A stretch of 64,000 bases of DNA from Clostridium sp. GTDB lineage: Bacteria; Bacillota; Clostridia; Clostridiales; Clostridiaceae. The position numbers and the translations under genes were made by a program. How positions within the stretch are numbered: position 1 is the first letter of the stretch; each line of letters starts with the position of its first letter. The notes under the pieces are model-generated. The model saw only the letters and a list, made by a program, of their open reading frames with translations. It searched no databases and was not told the origin of the DNA. Shown here piece after piece: positions 26,974 to 37,441 of the stretch. The stretch covers positions 248,001 to 312,000 of the forward strand of contig NZ_JAKVOI010000001.1 of NCBI RefSeq assembly GCF_022482905.1. Direction: 5' to 3'.

Positions 26974-27846
26974 TTGAAATACAGGATTGCAACTAGAAAA
27001 AGCAGGCTTGCACAGATGCAGGCGGATATAGTAATAAGGCTTCTCATGGAAAAATGCGGTGCCTCGGGCAGGAAAGTTCTCATGGAAACTACAGGTGACA
27101 GGAGACTTGACATTGTATTGAATAAGATAGGTGGGAAGGGCCTTTTTATAAAGGAGATAGAGAGGGCACTTCTTGAAGGAAGGTCAGATGCTGCAGTTCA
27201 CAGCATGAAGGATGTGCCCTTTGACGTGTCCCATGAGTTTGAAATGGCGGCGGTCTGCGAAAGGGAAGATGTAAGGGATGTTTTTGTGTCAAATTCAGGA
27301 GCCCATTTTGAAGATTTAAGACCGGGTTCCAAAATTGGTACCAGCAGCATGAGAAGGTCGGAACAGATTAAAAAGCTTAGAGGGGATTTATGTATAGTTC
27401 CAATAAGAGGAAATGTGCAGACGAGAATAAAAAAGATGAAGGAAGAAAATCTTCAGGGTATAATTCTTGCATCTGCCGGAGTTAAAAGGCTTGGACTTGA
27501 TGATATTATAACGGATTATTTTAGTGTAGAGGATATTGTTCCAGCCATAGGCCAGGGTGCACTGGGAGTTGAGATAAAAAGAGAATACAGTGATGCGTAT
27601 GTCTTCAGAAAAATAGATGACAGGGAAACAAGAATATGTGTTGAAGCGGAGAGAAGCTTTATGAGAACTCTGAATGGAGACTGTCACTCTGCCATAGGAG
27701 CTTATGCAAGAATTGAAGGCAAATGCATGGACATCATAGGAATGTATGAGATTGAGGATAGAGTTTTAAAGAGTCATATAAGCGGCAGCAAATCAGATTA
27801 TATGGAACTTGGAAGGAAACTTGCATTGAATATGCTGGGGGAGTGA
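26974..27846 (+). CDS. hemC: Porphobilinogen deaminase (hydroxymethylbilane synthase)
   Basis: HemC polymerises four porphobilinogens into hydroxymethylbilane. The 290-residue protein starts IATRKSRLAQMQAD and shows TTGDRRLD, GKGLFIKEIERALLEG, AVHSMKDVPF, GTSSMRRSEQI, PIRGNVQTRI and AIGQGALGVEI. The cofactor cysteine lies in GDCHSAIGAYA (about residue 236), where most homologues read G-C-x-x-P-x; the HSA variant is common in clostridia. TTG 26974 follows GGAGTGATGA. It lies 15 bases after the precorrin-2 dehydrogenase gene. Confidence 0.96.
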   Translation: MKYRIATRKSRLAQMQADIVIRLLMEKCGASGRKVLMETTGDRRLDIVLNKIGGKGLFIKEIERALLEGRSDAAVHSMKDVPFDVSHEFEMAAVCEREDVRDVFVSNSGAHFEDLRPGSKIGTSSMRRSEQIKKLRGDLCIVPIRGNVQTRIKKMKEENLQGIILASAGVKRLGLDDIITDYFSVEDIVPAIGQGALGVEIKREYSDAYVFRKIDDRETRICVEAERSFMRTLNGDCHSAIGAYARIEGKCMDIIGMYEIEDRVLKSHISGSKSDYMELGRKLALNMLGE

Positions 27847-27851
27847 TAAAA

Positions 27852-29324
27852 GTGAAAAAAGGCAAGGTGTATATAATAGGGGCAGGTCCAGGAAACGAGG
27901 AGCTTCTGACTTTGAAAGCAGTAAAAAAGTTGAAGGAGTGCAATCTGGTCATGTATGACAGGCTTGCAGGAGCAGGTGTATTGAACTATTTAAATGAAGA
28001 CTGCCGGATATACTACTGTGGAAAAGAACCGGGCTGTCATTACAGGAAACAGGAAGAAATAAATGAAATGCTTGTAAAGTTTGCAGAGGAAGGATATATA
28101 GTTGGACGAATCAAAGGCGGTGATCCCTACATATTTGGAAGAGGAGGGGAAGAAGTACTGGCTCTTTCCAGAGAAAAAATTGATTTTGAAGTCATACCGG
28201 GGATAACTTCTTTTATATCCGTATTGAATTATGCAGGCATACCTGTCACACATAGAAATGTGGCACAGAGTTTTCATGTATTTACGGGGAAGGCCGCTGA
28301 GAATCTTCATATAGACTGGAGGGCTGCAGCGGCTGTGGGGGGGACACTTGTATTTATGATGGCATTTTCCAGCCTCGGCGAAATAGCAAATAGATTGATT
28401 GAGAATGGAATGAATGAAAACACTGTCTGTGCGGTTGTAATGGAAGGCACTACAGCCAGGCAGAGAAAGGTAATTTCCAATCTAAAAGAAGTATATCATG
28501 ATGCCTTGGAGGCAGAACTTCATTCACCCTGCATTTTTGTAGTTGGAGAAGTGGTGAAATTCAGCAGTACATTCAGCTGGTACGAGGAAAAACCGCTTTT
28601 CGGCAGGAATATATGTATTACAAGATCAAAATCGCAGTCCGGGGAAATGAAAGGCAAACTCATGGATCTTGGCGCACAGGTTACCGAGATACATTCCATT
28701 AGAATAAAATCCACAAATGACAACATGGTTGAATATATAGACAGACTGCCTCTCTATGATTATATAGTATTTACAAGTGTAAATGGAGTAAACAGTTTTT
28801 TTGAACTGCTTTTGAGAAAAAATTATGATGTAAGGAATATAAAAGCTGTATTTGCCGCCATCGGGCCTGCTACGGAAAGAGAAATAAGAAGAAGGGGAAT
28901 CATACCTGAAATAGTTGCCGAAAAATTTGTAGCAGAGAGATTATATGACAAATTAAAAAATTTTATAAGTCCGGGAAACAGAATCTTTCTGCCCCGTTCC
29001 AAAAATTCAAGACCATATTTATCACAGGTGCTCAAAAAATATGGATGCGCTGTCGATGAATGTTCTGTTTATGAAACGCTCTGTGGAGATCTCAATGATC
29101 CTCACTGTTTTGATGATGTGGATACGGTTGTATTTACAAGCCCCACTACCGTAAGAAATATGATGGAGCTTGTAGGTATTGAAGCCATAAGGGAGAAGTA
29201 TATTATAGCCATAGGCCCCATAACGGGAAAGGAACTTAAGAAAAACAATCTAAAATATACGATGTCAGAGACCTACACTGAAGATGGAATTATAAAAAAG
29301 CTGAGAGAAAAGAGGAGAATGTGA
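27852..29324 (+). CDS. cobA-hemD: Uroporphyrinogen-III C-methyltransferase / uroporphyrinogen-III synthase fusion
   Basis: A 490-residue bifunctional protein. Residues 1-245 form a SUMT that methylates uroporphyrinogen III to precorrin-2 with [53 protein letters not shown] and [13 protein letters not shown] are all present. Residues 250-490 form uroporphyrinogen-III synthase, closing hydroxymethylbilane: [35 protein letters not shown] and [15 protein letters not shown] 27852 has GGGGGAG eight bases upstream; GTG 27843, overlapping the hemC stop, is an alternative. The fusion is common in clostridia. Confidence 0.95.
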   Translation: MKKGKVYIIGAGPGNEELLTLKAVKKLKECNLVMYDRLAGAGVLNYLNEDCRIYYCGKEPGCHYRKQEEINEMLVKFAEEGYIVGRIKGGDPYIFGRGGEEVLALSREKIDFEVIPGITSFISVLNYAGIPVTHRNVAQSFHVFTGKAAENLHIDWRAAAAVGGTLVFMMAFSSLGEIANRLIENGMNENTVCAVVMEGTTARQRKVISNLKEVYHDALEAELHSPCIFVVGEVVKFSSTFSWYEEKPLFGRNICITRSKSQSGEMKGKLMDLGAQVTEIHSIRIKSTNDNMVEYIDRLPLYDYIVFTSVNGVNSFFELLLRKNYDVRNIKAVFAAIGPATEREIRRRGIIPEIVAEKFVAERLYDKLKNFISPGNRIFLPRSKNSRPYLSQVLKKYGCAVDECSVYETLCGDLNDPHCFDDVDTVVFTSPTTVRNMMELVGIEAIREKYIIAIGPITGKELKKNNLKYTMSETYTEDGIIKKLREKRRM

Positions 29325-29325
29325 A

Positions 29326-30297
29326 ATGTTTAGAAGACATAGAAGGCTGAGAAAAAATGCTGTTATAAGAGATATGGTAAGGGAAACAGTACTTGATAAA
29401 AATGACTTCATATACCCCATATTTGTTGTTGAAGGTGAAAATGTAAAGAAGGAGATACCGTCACTTTACAACAACTATCACTATTCCATAGACAGACTGG
29501 ATGAGATAGTATCTGATATGCATAGTGCAGGGGTGAAAAGTGTAATACTCTTTGGAATTCCGGACCACAAGGATGAAGTAGGATCTTCAGCCTATGATAA
29601 GGATGGAATAATACAGAGGGCAATAAGAAAATTGAGGGAGCTGGATTCCGAACTCTTCATAATCACGGATGTATGCATGTGCGAATATACGGATCATGGT
29701 CACTGCGGAATAGTACACAATCACGAGGTGGATAATGATGAAACAATAAAGTATATAGCGAAGACAGCTCTTTCCCATGCAGAAGCAGGAGCTGACATGG
29801 TAGCTCCTTCAGATATGATGGACGGCAGGGTACAGGAGATAAGAAAGGCTCTGGATGAAAATGGATATAAGGATGTATCAATAATGGCCTACAGTGCAAA
29901 ATACTGTTCTGCCTTCTATGGGCCATTCAGAGATGCGGCAGATTCCGCCCCTAAGTTCGGAAACAGGAGAGGATATCAGATGGATCCCGGTAACATAAGG
30001 GAAGCCATGCTTGAGATAGAGGACGATATAAAGGAGGGAGCGGATATAATAATGGTAAAACCTGCACTCCCGTATCTCGACGTTATAAGATGGGCCAGGG
30101 ACAGGTTTGATGTTCCCGTTGCAGCCTATAATGTAAGTGGAGAATTTGCAATGGTAAAAGCTGCTGCAAAGGAAGGGCTGATAGATGAAAAGGCAGTGGC
30201 AAAGGAAATGCTTACCTCCATAAAGAGGTCGGGTGCCAAAATGATAATTACCTATTATGCACTGGATATATGCAGATGGCTTGAAGAGGACAGATAG
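29326..30297 (+). CDS. hemB: Porphobilinogen synthase (5-aminolevulinate dehydratase)
   Basis: HemB condenses two 5-aminolevulinates to porphobilinogen. The 323-residue protein has the zinc-site cysteine cluster in [14 protein letters not shown], the [12 protein letters not shown] segment and both Schiff-base lysine motifs, [17 protein letters not shown] and [13 protein letters not shown] 29326 is one base after the preceding stop, with GAGGAG upstream. HemA and HemL, which make 5-aminolevulinate from glutamyl-tRNA, are not encoded in the window. Confidence 0.97.
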   Translation: MFRRHRRLRKNAVIRDMVRETVLDKNDFIYPIFVVEGENVKKEIPSLYNNYHYSIDRLDEIVSDMHSAGVKSVILFGIPDHKDEVGSSAYDKDGIIQRAIRKLRELDSELFIITDVCMCEYTDHGHCGIVHNHEVDNDETIKYIAKTALSHAEAGADMVAPSDMMDGRVQEIRKALDENGYKDVSIMAYSAKYCSAFYGPFRDAADSAPKFGNRRGYQMDPGNIREAMLEIEDDIKEGADIIMVKPALPYLDVIRWARDRFDVPVAAYNVSGEFAMVKAAAKEGLIDEKAVAKEMLTSIKRSGAKMIITYYALDICRWLEEDR

Positions 30298-30307
30298 AGG
30301 GTACACT

Positions 30308-31645
30308 ATGAAAAGTATAATAATATCTTCAGACAGCAGCGGCAGCGGCAAGACTACGGTGACTCTCGGACTCATGGGCGCTCTTGTAAAATCGGGATTT
30401 AAGATCCAGGGGTACAAGGTGGGACCTGATTATATAGATACCGCTTTTCACGAGAAGGTTACAGGAAGTGAATCCAGAAATCTGGATATCTTTCTTATGG
30501 GGGAAGACGGAGTAAGGGATTCCTATATGAGGGGAAAAGGTGATCTTGGAATAGTAGAGGGGGCCATGGGAATATATGATGGAAAGGGAATTGACACTGC
30601 ATATTCAACTTATCATGTGTCCAGGGTACTCAATCTTCCAATTATACTTGCCATGAGCCCAAAGGGGGCAAGTACCACGATCTGTGCACAGATAAATGGG
30701 ATTGCAGAATTTGGCCCTGCCAGTATAGCCGGTGTTATATTCAACAGTATAACGGAAAGTTATTATAGACTTCTTAAAGCAGCAGTGGAAAAAAACTGCG
30801 CACTTCAGGTATTTGGATATATACCCAAGGATGATAGGATATCCCTTGAAAGCAGACATCTCGGACTGGTTCAGAGTATAGAAATTGACAATCTTGATGA
30901 AAAACTTGATATATTGAGTGAACTTGTACTTAAAAATGTTGATATAGAAAAGCTTCTGAGATGCTTCAAAGAAGTAAATTATAAGAATGATGGCTTTCAT
31001 TTGAGTTCTCTTGGATTAAAAATTGCAGTAGCATGTGACAAAGCTTTTCAATTTTATTACAAGGAAAATCTGGAACTTCTTGAGGAGGCGGGGAGGCTTG
31101 TGTTTTTCAGTCCCATAAAGGACAAAAAATTGCCGGATGACATTGATTTTCTATACATAGGTGGGGGGTATCCAGAAGTGTTTGCAGCTGAACTGTCCCA
31201 GAATAAAAGTATGCTGCTGGATATAAGAAAAAAGCTTGATTCAGGACTCAGGTGCTATGCGGAATGCGGCGGACTCATGTACCTTATGGATGCATTGCAG
31301 GGGACAGGAGGAGAAATATTAGACACCGTCGGCTTTTTTCACGGAAAAGCTTTTATGACGCACAGGCTCCAGAATTTTGGATATGCGACTATAGAAGTAG
31401 CTGAGGATAATTCAATATTAAAAAGAGGAATGAAAATGAACTGTCATGAATTCCATAGATCCCGTATTGAATCACAGGAAGATAAAATATACGAGGTTAC
31501 AAAGCAGAGGTATGATGGAAGTATCAAGCGGTGGAAATGTGGATATTTAAAAAAGAACGTACTGGCTTCCTATGCACATATTCATTTTTTTACAAATATG
31601 AAGTTCATAACAAGCTTGTTGAATATCAAACACATGGAGGTATAA
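30308..31645 (+). CDS. cbiA: Cobyrinate a,c-diamide synthase
   Basis: CbiA amidates the a and c carboxylates of cobyrinate with glutamine and ATP. The 445-residue protein has the N-terminal P-loop SSDSSGSGKTTVTLGL (about residues 6-21), GYKVGPDYIDTAFHE and VEGAMGIYDGKG. The C-terminal glutaminase domain has YIGGGYPEVFAAEL and the nucleophile region YAECGGLMYLM. ATG 30308 follows AGAGGG; an upstream in-frame ATG at 30257 lies within hemB and is rejected. Confidence 0.96.
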   Translation: MKSIIISSDSSGSGKTTVTLGLMGALVKSGFKIQGYKVGPDYIDTAFHEKVTGSESRNLDIFLMGEDGVRDSYMRGKGDLGIVEGAMGIYDGKGIDTAYSTYHVSRVLNLPIILAMSPKGASTTICAQINGIAEFGPASIAGVIFNSITESYYRLLKAAVEKNCALQVFGYIPKDDRISLESRHLGLVQSIEIDNLDEKLDILSELVLKNVDIEKLLRCFKEVNYKNDGFHLSSLGLKIAVACDKAFQFYYKENLELLEEAGRLVFFSPIKDKKLPDDIDFLYIGGGYPEVFAAELSQNKSMLLDIRKKLDSGLRCYAECGGLMYLMDALQGTGGEILDTVGFFHGKAFMTHRLQNFGYATIEVAEDNSILKRGMKMNCHEFHRSRIESQEDKIYEVTKQRYDGSIKRWKCGYLKKNVLASYAHIHFFTNMKFITSLLNIKHMEV

Positions 31646-31646
31646 T

Positions 31647-32738
31647 ATGAAATTATTGAAGAATACTTTAAGCAGTATAAATGGCAGAGATGAGGAAGAA
31701 GTAAAAAGTGCATGGAAAAGAATCGACAATTTGACAAAACCAATAGGCAGTCTTGGAGAACTTGAAGAGATAAGTGCAAAAGTGGCAGGTATCAGAGGAA
31801 ATTTTCCGGATAAAATAAAGAAAAAAAATATAGTTATAATGTGTTCCGACAATGGGGTGTGGGAGGAAGGCATAGGCAGCTGCAATCAGGATCTTACGGT
31901 AAGCGTGACCAATAATTTTACAAGGGGCATTACGGGTGTATGCATACTTTCTGATTTTTACGGTTCAGACAGGACTGTAGTGGATATAGGCATAAAGGTT
32001 GATATGGACAATCCGCAGGTTATAAACAGGAAGATAAATTATGGGACAAGAAATATGGCAAAAGAAGCTGCCATGACAAGGGAAGAAGCAGTAAGAGCCA
32101 TAGAGGTGGGAATTGAAATGGTAGACCAACTGGCAGAAAAAGGGTATGACCTTTTGGGAACCGGGGAAATGGGTGTATGCAATACCGCCACAAGTTCTGC
32201 AGTACTCAGTGTCCTTTCAGGTATTTCTCCGAATATTGTAGTAGGCAGGGGATCTGGAATAACGGATGAGCAGCTTTCCCGTAAACTGGAGGCGGTAAAA
32301 AGGGCCATAGATATAAATAAACCTGACCCTGATGATGTAATAGATGTACTCTCAAAGGTTGGTGGATTTGATATATGCGGACTATGCGGATGCTTTCTCG
32401 GAGCGGCAAAAAACAGGATACCCATAGTAATTGACGGACTTATATCTTCGGTTGCTGCACTGTGTGCTGCAAGATTGAAAAGCTGTGCCAGGGACTTCAT
32501 GTTTCCATCACATCTTTCCGCAGAACCTGGAGCAGGCTATGTCATGAAGGAACTGGGACTTACACCCATGCTGAATTTGAATATGAGGCTTGGAGAAGGG
32601 TCAGGATGTCCTCTTGCCTTCAGTATAATAGAGGCTTCAATTTATGCCATGAACAATATGGTGGACTTTGAAGACTCGAGAATAGATAGAGGACAGCTTG
32701 TAGATATAAGGGAGAAGAAGGGCGGCTGCAATTTATGA
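31647..32738 (+). CDS. cobT: Nicotinate-nucleotide--dimethylbenzimidazole phosphoribosyltransferase
   Basis: CobT activates the lower-ligand base by transferring phosphoribose from nicotinate mononucleotide. The 363-residue protein shows LDNLTKPIGSLG-type text near residue 30 (RIDNLTKPIGSLGELE), MCSDNGVWEEG, VGIKVDM, LGTGEMGVCNTATSSAVLS, GRGSGITDE, GGFDICGLCG and the catalytic LGEGSGCPLAF near the C-terminus. ATG 31647 lies one base after the cbiA stop, with GGAGG upstream. CobU and CobS, which would complete the nucleotide loop, are absent from the window. Confidence 0.96.
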   Translation: MKLLKNTLSSINGRDEEEVKSAWKRIDNLTKPIGSLGELEEISAKVAGIRGNFPDKIKKKNIVIMCSDNGVWEEGIGSCNQDLTVSVTNNFTRGITGVCILSDFYGSDRTVVDIGIKVDMDNPQVINRKINYGTRNMAKEAAMTREEAVRAIEVGIEMVDQLAEKGYDLLGTGEMGVCNTATSSAVLSVLSGISPNIVVGRGSGITDEQLSRKLEAVKRAIDINKPDPDDVIDVLSKVGGFDICGLCGCFLGAAKNRIPIVIDGLISSVAALCAARLKSCARDFMFPSHLSAEPGAGYVMKELGLTPMLNLNMRLGEGSGCPLAFSIIEASIYAMNNMVDFEDSRIDRGQLVDIREKKGGCNL

Positions 32739-33361
32739 AGGATTATGTAAAAGTGCCTATGGATATTGAGAAGAAAAGCTTTGAGATAATAGGAAGAGAA
32801 ATGGGATCACACAGCTTCTCGGAAAATGAACTCTCCATAGTAAAGAGAGTTATACATACCACTGCAGATTTTAAATACAAGGATATACTTTATATAAGAC
32901 ATAATGCCATAGATAAGGCCCTGGATCTTTTGAGTTCGGGTACCATGATCTATACGGATACCAACATGGCACTGGCGGGAATAAACAAGAATGCACTTGA
33001 AAAATTGAACTGCAGTGCTGAATGTTTTGTGGGTAGAGCTGATGTGGCATCAGCTGCGAAAGAAAAGGGGATAACCCGATCCATGGCAGCAGTTGAAATG
33101 GCGGCACGTCAGGGAGTGGAGTTCTTTGTATTCGGAAATGCACCTACTGCACTTTTTACTTTGAAGGAACTCACCATGAAAAATATAGCCCATCCCAAAT
33201 TCATAGTAGGTGTTCCTGTAGGTTTTGTAGGTGCAGAGGATGCAAAACGCGAGATAGAGGAGCTGGATATCCCAATGATAACCGTAAGGGGGAGAAAGGG
33301 AGGAAGCAATGTGGCGGCAGCTATAGTCAATGCTCTTATGTATATTATAACACGCCGGTGA
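32735..33361 (+). CDS. cbiC: Cobalt-precorrin-8 methylmutase
   Basis: CbiC moves the C11 methyl group to C12, giving cobyrinate. The 208-residue protein has IEKKSFEII, the VKRVIHTTADF motif with the catalytic histidine, GTMIYTDTNMALAGIN, GITRSMAAVEMAA and VGVPVGFVGAEDAK. It overlaps cobT by 4 bases (ATGA), indicating translational coupling. Length is normal for the family. Confidence 0.96.
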   Translation: MKDYVKVPMDIEKKSFEIIGREMGSHSFSENELSIVKRVIHTTADFKYKDILYIRHNAIDKALDLLSSGTMIYTDTNMALAGINKNALEKLNCSAECFVGRADVASAAKEKGITRSMAAVEMAARQGVEFFVFGNAPTALFTLKELTMKNIAHPKFIVGVPVGFVGAEDAKREIEELDIPMITVRGRKGGSNVAAAIVNALMYIITRR

Positions 33362-33370
33362 GGTGAGCGT

Positions 33371-34474
33371 ATGTTTGATATGTATGTGGACTGTGATGGA
33401 AAAAAGTTGAGATGCGGATATACTACAGGCTCCTGTGCGGCAGCAGCGGCAAAAGCTGCTGTAAGCATGCTTTATTTCAATCACTGTTCGGATGAAACAA
33501 GAATTGATACTCCAAAGGGAATAGAGCTTCTGATACCTGTGTGCAAGGTAAACAAGAGGGAAAATTATGTTGAATGCTGTGTTATAAAAGATGCAGGTGA
33601 TGATCCCGATATAACCGACGGCATTGAAATATGGGCACGGGCAGTCAGGTTAAAGAAAGGATATAAGCTGAAAGGCGGAATTGGAGTTGGAGTTGTTCAG
33701 GGAGAGGGATTATATGTGAAGGTGGGCGAGCCCGCCATAAATCCTGTTCCGAGAAAAATGATCGAGAAGGAAGTAAAGGAAATACTGCCGGAAAATTCAG
33801 GAGTTGAAATAACTGTATTTGTTCCAGAGGGAGAGAAAATAGCCGGAAGCACCTTCAATCCCAGATTGAATATAATAGGGGGGATATCAATACTTGGAAC
33901 AACTGGAATAGTCACGCCCATGTCTGAGGAGGCACTTGTAGAGTCCATAGAAATTGATATAAACCAGAAGGTTGCAAATGGATACAGGGATGTAATACTG
34001 CTTTTTGGAGATATGGGCAGGGATATGGCACATGCACTGAAGCTGGATGAAAATAGGATGGTTATAATGTCGAACTATGTTGGAAAGGCACTTACAATAT
34101 GCATGAACAAAGGAGTAAAGCACGTTGTGATTGTGGGACATATAGGCAAAATGTGCAAAATAGCGTCGGGGTGTTTCAATACCCACAGCAGGGTATGTGA
34201 TGCGAGACTTGAGACCATGGCACTGGAGCTTGCACTTATGGGGAGAAGTGCTGAACTTGTCAGGAAAGTATACGACCAGAAGACTACTGAAGGTGCAGTC
34301 AACCTCCTGGGAGACGGATATGGGGAACTGTATTCGAGGATAGGTGAAAAAATATCTCAAAAAATATATGAATACACCCATAATGCGGTTGGTGCGGACA
34401 TCATAATGTATTCCATGAAACGGGGGATACTGTATGATTCTATGAATAAACATGGAAGGAATGTTGTGAAATGA
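33371..34474 (+). CDS. cbiD: Cobalt-precorrin-5B C1-methyltransferase
   Basis: CbiD performs C1 methylation after ring contraction in the anaerobic route. The 367-residue protein begins with the family hallmark [18 protein letters not shown] (about residues 12-29). It then shows [53 protein letters not shown] and [17 protein letters not shown]. It starts 10 bases after cbiC, with GTGAGG ahead, and overlaps cbiE by 4 bases. Its presence, with CbiG and CbiK, marks the oxygen-independent pathway. Confidence 0.97.
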   Translation: MFDMYVDCDGKKLRCGYTTGSCAAAAAKAAVSMLYFNHCSDETRIDTPKGIELLIPVCKVNKRENYVECCVIKDAGDDPDITDGIEIWARAVRLKKGYKLKGGIGVGVVQGEGLYVKVGEPAINPVPRKMIEKEVKEILPENSGVEITVFVPEGEKIAGSTFNPRLNIIGGISILGTTGIVTPMSEEALVESIEIDINQKVANGYRDVILLFGDMGRDMAHALKLDENRMVIMSNYVGKALTICMNKGVKHVVIVGHIGKMCKIASGCFNTHSRVCDARLETMALELALMGRSAELVRKVYDQKTTEGAVNLLGDGYGELYSRIGEKISQKIYEYTHNAVGADIIMYSMKRGILYDSMNKHGRNVVK

Positions 34475-35109
34475 GCAGGGTTTTTATAGTGGGAATTGGT
34501 CCCGGAAGCAGGGATTATATAATCCACGAGGCAGTTGATACCATGAGAAGATCAGATGTGATTCTGGGCTTTGAAAGGGCCATAGACAGTTTGAAGTTCA
34601 TTGATACACCTAAAGTAAAGGTTGGAAAACTCAATGATATAATTGACATTATAAATTCAAAGAAGTATGGAACTGTTTCAGTTGCAGCATCGGGAGATCC
34701 GCTATTTTATGGAATAACCGGATATATCGAGAAAAATTACAGTGGAGATATAGAGGTTGTACCTGGTATAAGTTCCTTCCAGTACATGATGTCAAAATTG
34801 AAAAAGAACTGGCAGGGTGCCTATCTTGGAAGTGTACACGGCAAAGATGATGACATTTTGAAAGCTGCCGCTTCAACTGGAATTTCAATATGGCTTACAG
34901 ATAAAAACAATTCTCCGGACAGGATATGCAGTGTTCTAGCTGAAAATAATATGAGATGTATGGTATATGTAGGGGAAAATCTTTCATATGGTGACGAAAG
35001 CATAATATATGGTACACCGGACAAGTTAAAAAACATGAAATTCGGTGTATTGTCAGTTGTAGTAATAGAAAATCTGGATATCAGGGAGGGTTTTCAACCA
35101 TGTATATAA
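34471..35109 (+). CDS. cbiE: Cobalt-precorrin-7 C5-methyltransferase
   Basis: A SAM-dependent tetrapyrrole methylase of 212 residues acting at C5, usually partnered with CbiT. Seen: [20 protein letters not shown] at the N-terminus, the GFERAI segment, [18 protein letters not shown] and [12 protein letters not shown]. It overlaps cbiD by 4 bases and cbiT by 10. In many bacteria CbiE and CbiT are fused as CobL; here they are separate but tightly coupled. Confidence 0.95.
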   Translation: MSRVFIVGIGPGSRDYIIHEAVDTMRRSDVILGFERAIDSLKFIDTPKVKVGKLNDIIDIINSKKYGTVSVAASGDPLFYGITGYIEKNYSGDIEVVPGISSFQYMMSKLKKNWQGAYLGSVHGKDDDILKAAASTGISIWLTDKNNSPDRICSVLAENNMRCMVYVGENLSYGDESIIYGTPDKLKNMKFGVLSVVVIENLDIREGFQPCI

Positions 35110-35663
35110 AGGATGAAGATTTTATAAGAGGAAATTGTCCCATGACCAAGGAAGAAATCAGGACGATAAGTATTTCCAAACTGGATATAAAGCCTGAATC
35201 CAGAATGCTGGACATAGGTGCAGGTACAGGATCTGTAAGTATTCAGATGGCTAAATTGTGCTTTAATGGTGAAGTCATTGCAGTAGAAAAAAATCCGGAA
35301 GCACTGGAATTGATACATAAAAACATGGAGAAATTTCACACATATAATCTTAATATTTTACATGGAGAAGCATTGGAGGCTGAAAAACATGTTGAACCTT
35401 ATTTTGACGGCATATTTGTAGGGGGAAGCGGTGGAAATATAAAAGAGATAATAAAATGTTATGGAAACAAATTAAAGTACAATGGAAAGATGGTGCTTAA
35501 TTTTATAACCCTTAAAAATCTCAACAGTGCTGTTGAAATGCTTGAATCCATGGATTACGATCTGGAATGTATACAGATTTCTGTAAACAGAATACATGGT
35601 AAAAGTCTTATGATATCCTCAAACAACAGTATATTTATCGTGACTGCATCAAAAATCAATTGA
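35100..35663 (+). CDS. cbiT: Cobalt-precorrin-6B C15-methyltransferase (decarboxylating)
   Basis: CbiT decarboxylates the C12 acetate and methylates C15. The 187-residue Rossmann methyltransferase has DEDFIRGNCPMTKEEIR near the start, the SAM loop MLDIGAGTGSVSIQMA (about residues 40-55), VIAVEKNPEAL and IFVGGSGGNIKEII. It begins inside the end of cbiE. A 52-base gap to cbiG follows; many clostridial operons carry cbiL and cbiF at this place, but neither is here. Confidence 0.95.
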   Translation: MYIKDEDFIRGNCPMTKEEIRTISISKLDIKPESRMLDIGAGTGSVSIQMAKLCFNGEVIAVEKNPEALELIHKNMEKFHTYNLNILHGEALEAEKHVEPYFDGIFVGGSGGNIKEIIKCYGNKLKYNGKMVLNFITLKNLNSAVEMLESMDYDLECIQISVNRIHGKSLMISSNNSIFIVTASKIN

Positions 35664-35715
35664 TATAGGGAGCTTGGGTACAGCAGTTTTGAACGTAACT
35701 GCGGAAAGGAAATAA

Positions 35716-36705
35716 ATGAAGATTGCGGTAATCAGTATCACGAGGGCAGGAAACAGTATATTTGAAAAGCTAAAGGCACATTTCAACGTGGAGTTATATT
35801 CAAAGGACACTATTGATAATTTTAATCTCCAAAGCATTTCCAAAACGGCTGTGGAAAATTACAGGGCGGTAATATTCATAAGCTCCACGGGAATTGCAGT
35901 GAGAGCCATATGCAAATATATAAAGTCAAAGGTGGAAGACCCGGCTGTTGTTGTAATAGACAGTTGTGGAAAGTTCGTAATCAGCCTTCTGTCAGGACAC
36001 CTTGGTGGAGCAAATGCCCTCACAGAAAATATAGCATCAGTACTTGGTGCAGTACCTGTAATAACTACTGCCACGGATAATATGGGATTGTCTGCACCGG
36101 ACAGTATTGCTGTACACAATGACCTCGTAATAGATAATCTGGAAACGGCAAAATACATATCGGCACTTCTGGTGGAGGGGAAAAAGGTTGCATTTATTGA
36201 TCAGAAGAACATTATAAAGTGTCCTGAAGGCTATGTTGAAAGCATGAATGGTTCCTGTGGTGCCGTAGTTGTAACGGATAATTTGAAATTGGATTTTGAT
36301 GCGGAGGGGAACTTCAAACTGCTTAAACTCATAAGAAAAGATATAGTTCTGGGTATAGGATGCAGAAAAAATTTTACATCCGGGCTTATGCAAAATACAG
36401 TGCTTGAAATTCTTGAAAGCAGGAACATAGATATAAGAGCAGTTGCTGCAGTAGCCACTGTAGACTTAAAAGCAAAGGAGAAGGCAATACTGGATTTAAA
36501 AGATTTTCTGGGATGCGGACTTGACATATTTTCACGGGAGGAAATACGTCAAGTGCAGTGTAAATTTGAAGGAAGCGATTTTGTAGAAAAGACCATAGGC
36601 GTAAGAGGAGTGTGTCAGCCCTGTGCCTGGCTGTCAGGAGCAGTAAGCCTGACCGGAAAGATAAAGTGCGGCGGCATGACTTTGTGTATAGGAAGGAGAG
36701 CTTAG
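35716..36705 (+). CDS. cbiG: Cobalt-precorrin-5A hydrolase
   Basis: CbiG opens the delta-lactone ring of cobalt-precorrin-5A with loss of acetaldehyde. The 329-residue protein has the N-terminal CbiG domain (IAVISITRAGNSIFEKL), the conserved core VIFISSTGIAVRAI and LLSGHLGGANALTE, PVITTATDNMG, and the C-terminal domain with LGIGCRKNFTSGL and TVDLKAKEKAIL. A CRGVCQPCAWLSGA-like stretch (residues about 298-311) is rich in cysteine. ATG 35716 follows GGAAAGGAA. It ends 2 bases before the cbiH start. Confidence 0.95.
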   Translation: MKIAVISITRAGNSIFEKLKAHFNVELYSKDTIDNFNLQSISKTAVENYRAVIFISSTGIAVRAICKYIKSKVEDPAVVVIDSCGKFVISLLSGHLGGANALTENIASVLGAVPVITTATDNMGLSAPDSIAVHNDLVIDNLETAKYISALLVEGKKVAFIDQKNIIKCPEGYVESMNGSCGAVVVTDNLKLDFDAEGNFKLLKLIRKDIVLGIGCRKNFTSGLMQNTVLEILESRNIDIRAVAAVATVDLKAKEKAILDLKDFLGCGLDIFSREEIRQVQCKFEGSDFVEKTIGVRGVCQPCAWLSGAVSLTGKIKCGGMTLCIGRRA

Positions 36706-36707
36706 AT

Positions 36708-37427
36708 TTGGGAAAACTGTATGTAATAGGCATAGGGCCTGGAAGTGTGGAAAATATGACACTGAGGGCTGTAAATGCTTTAAAGAAGAGTGAAATTGTA
36801 ATTGGATATACAAAATATCTGGAAATGATTTCTGAACTGATTGAGGGCAAAAAGATATTTTCCACCGGGATGAGGGGGGAGATAGAAAGATGCAGAAAGG
36901 CAGTTCAATTGGCAGAGAATAAAATTGTGTCCATAGTGAGTACCGGCGATTCAGGGGTTTACGGAATGGCTGGACTTGTCCTTGAACTTGGCAAGTGTGA
37001 CAATATTGAGATAATACCTGGAGTAACGGCATCTCTTGCCGCTGCATCGCTTGTGGGTGCACCTCTCATGCATGACAGCTGCAGCATAAGCCTGAGTGAT
37101 CTTATGACACCTTATGATGTTATAAAAGGAAGGGTTGAGTTTGCTGCAAAAGGTGATTTTGTAATATCACTCTATAATCCCAAAAGCAAGGGAAGGCCCT
37201 TTTATCTTTCAGAGTGTATGGGTATTATAAAAAAATACAGGGATTCAAGTACACCTGTAGCCATTGTAAAAAATGCACTCAGGGAAGGACAGAATGTTGT
37301 AATTACTGAACTTGGGAAGTTTTCAGATGAATCAGTGGACATGATGAGCATCGTTATAATCGGAAGCAGCAGCAGCTATATCAAAAAAGGTAAATTTATA
37401 ACCCCACGTGGATATAATATTAATTGA
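36708..37427 (+). CDS. cbiH: Cobalt-factor III / precorrin-3B C17-methyltransferase
   Basis: CbiH methylates C17 and drives ring contraction. The 239-residue tetrapyrrole methylase begins LYVIGIGPGSVENMTLRA. It then has VIGYTKYLEMI, VSTGDSGVYGMAGLVLEL, EIIPGVTASLAAASLVGAPL, HDSCSISLSDLMTPY and FVISLYNPKSKGRP. TTG 36708 is chosen with GGAAGGAG (36691-36698) upstream. Upstream in-frame codons fall inside cbiG without a ribosome site. Confidence 0.95.
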   Translation: MGKLYVIGIGPGSVENMTLRAVNALKKSEIVIGYTKYLEMISELIEGKKIFSTGMRGEIERCRKAVQLAENKIVSIVSTGDSGVYGMAGLVLELGKCDNIEIIPGVTASLAAASLVGAPLMHDSCSISLSDLMTPYDVIKGRVEFAAKGDFVISLYNPKSKGRPFYLSECMGIIKKYRDSSTPVAIVKNALREGQNVVITELGKFSDESVDMMSIVIIGSSSSYIKKGKFITPRGYNIN

Positions 37428-37441
37428 AGAGGGAGAAAATT

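Noticed and set aside
27388-27687. Minus-strand frame within hemC
   Set aside because: No start context, aromatic-rich shadow composition.
35664-35715. Remnant of cbiL or cbiF between cbiT and cbiG
   Set aside because: Only 52 bases are available and no motif of either methyltransferase can be read, so a relic cannot be claimed.
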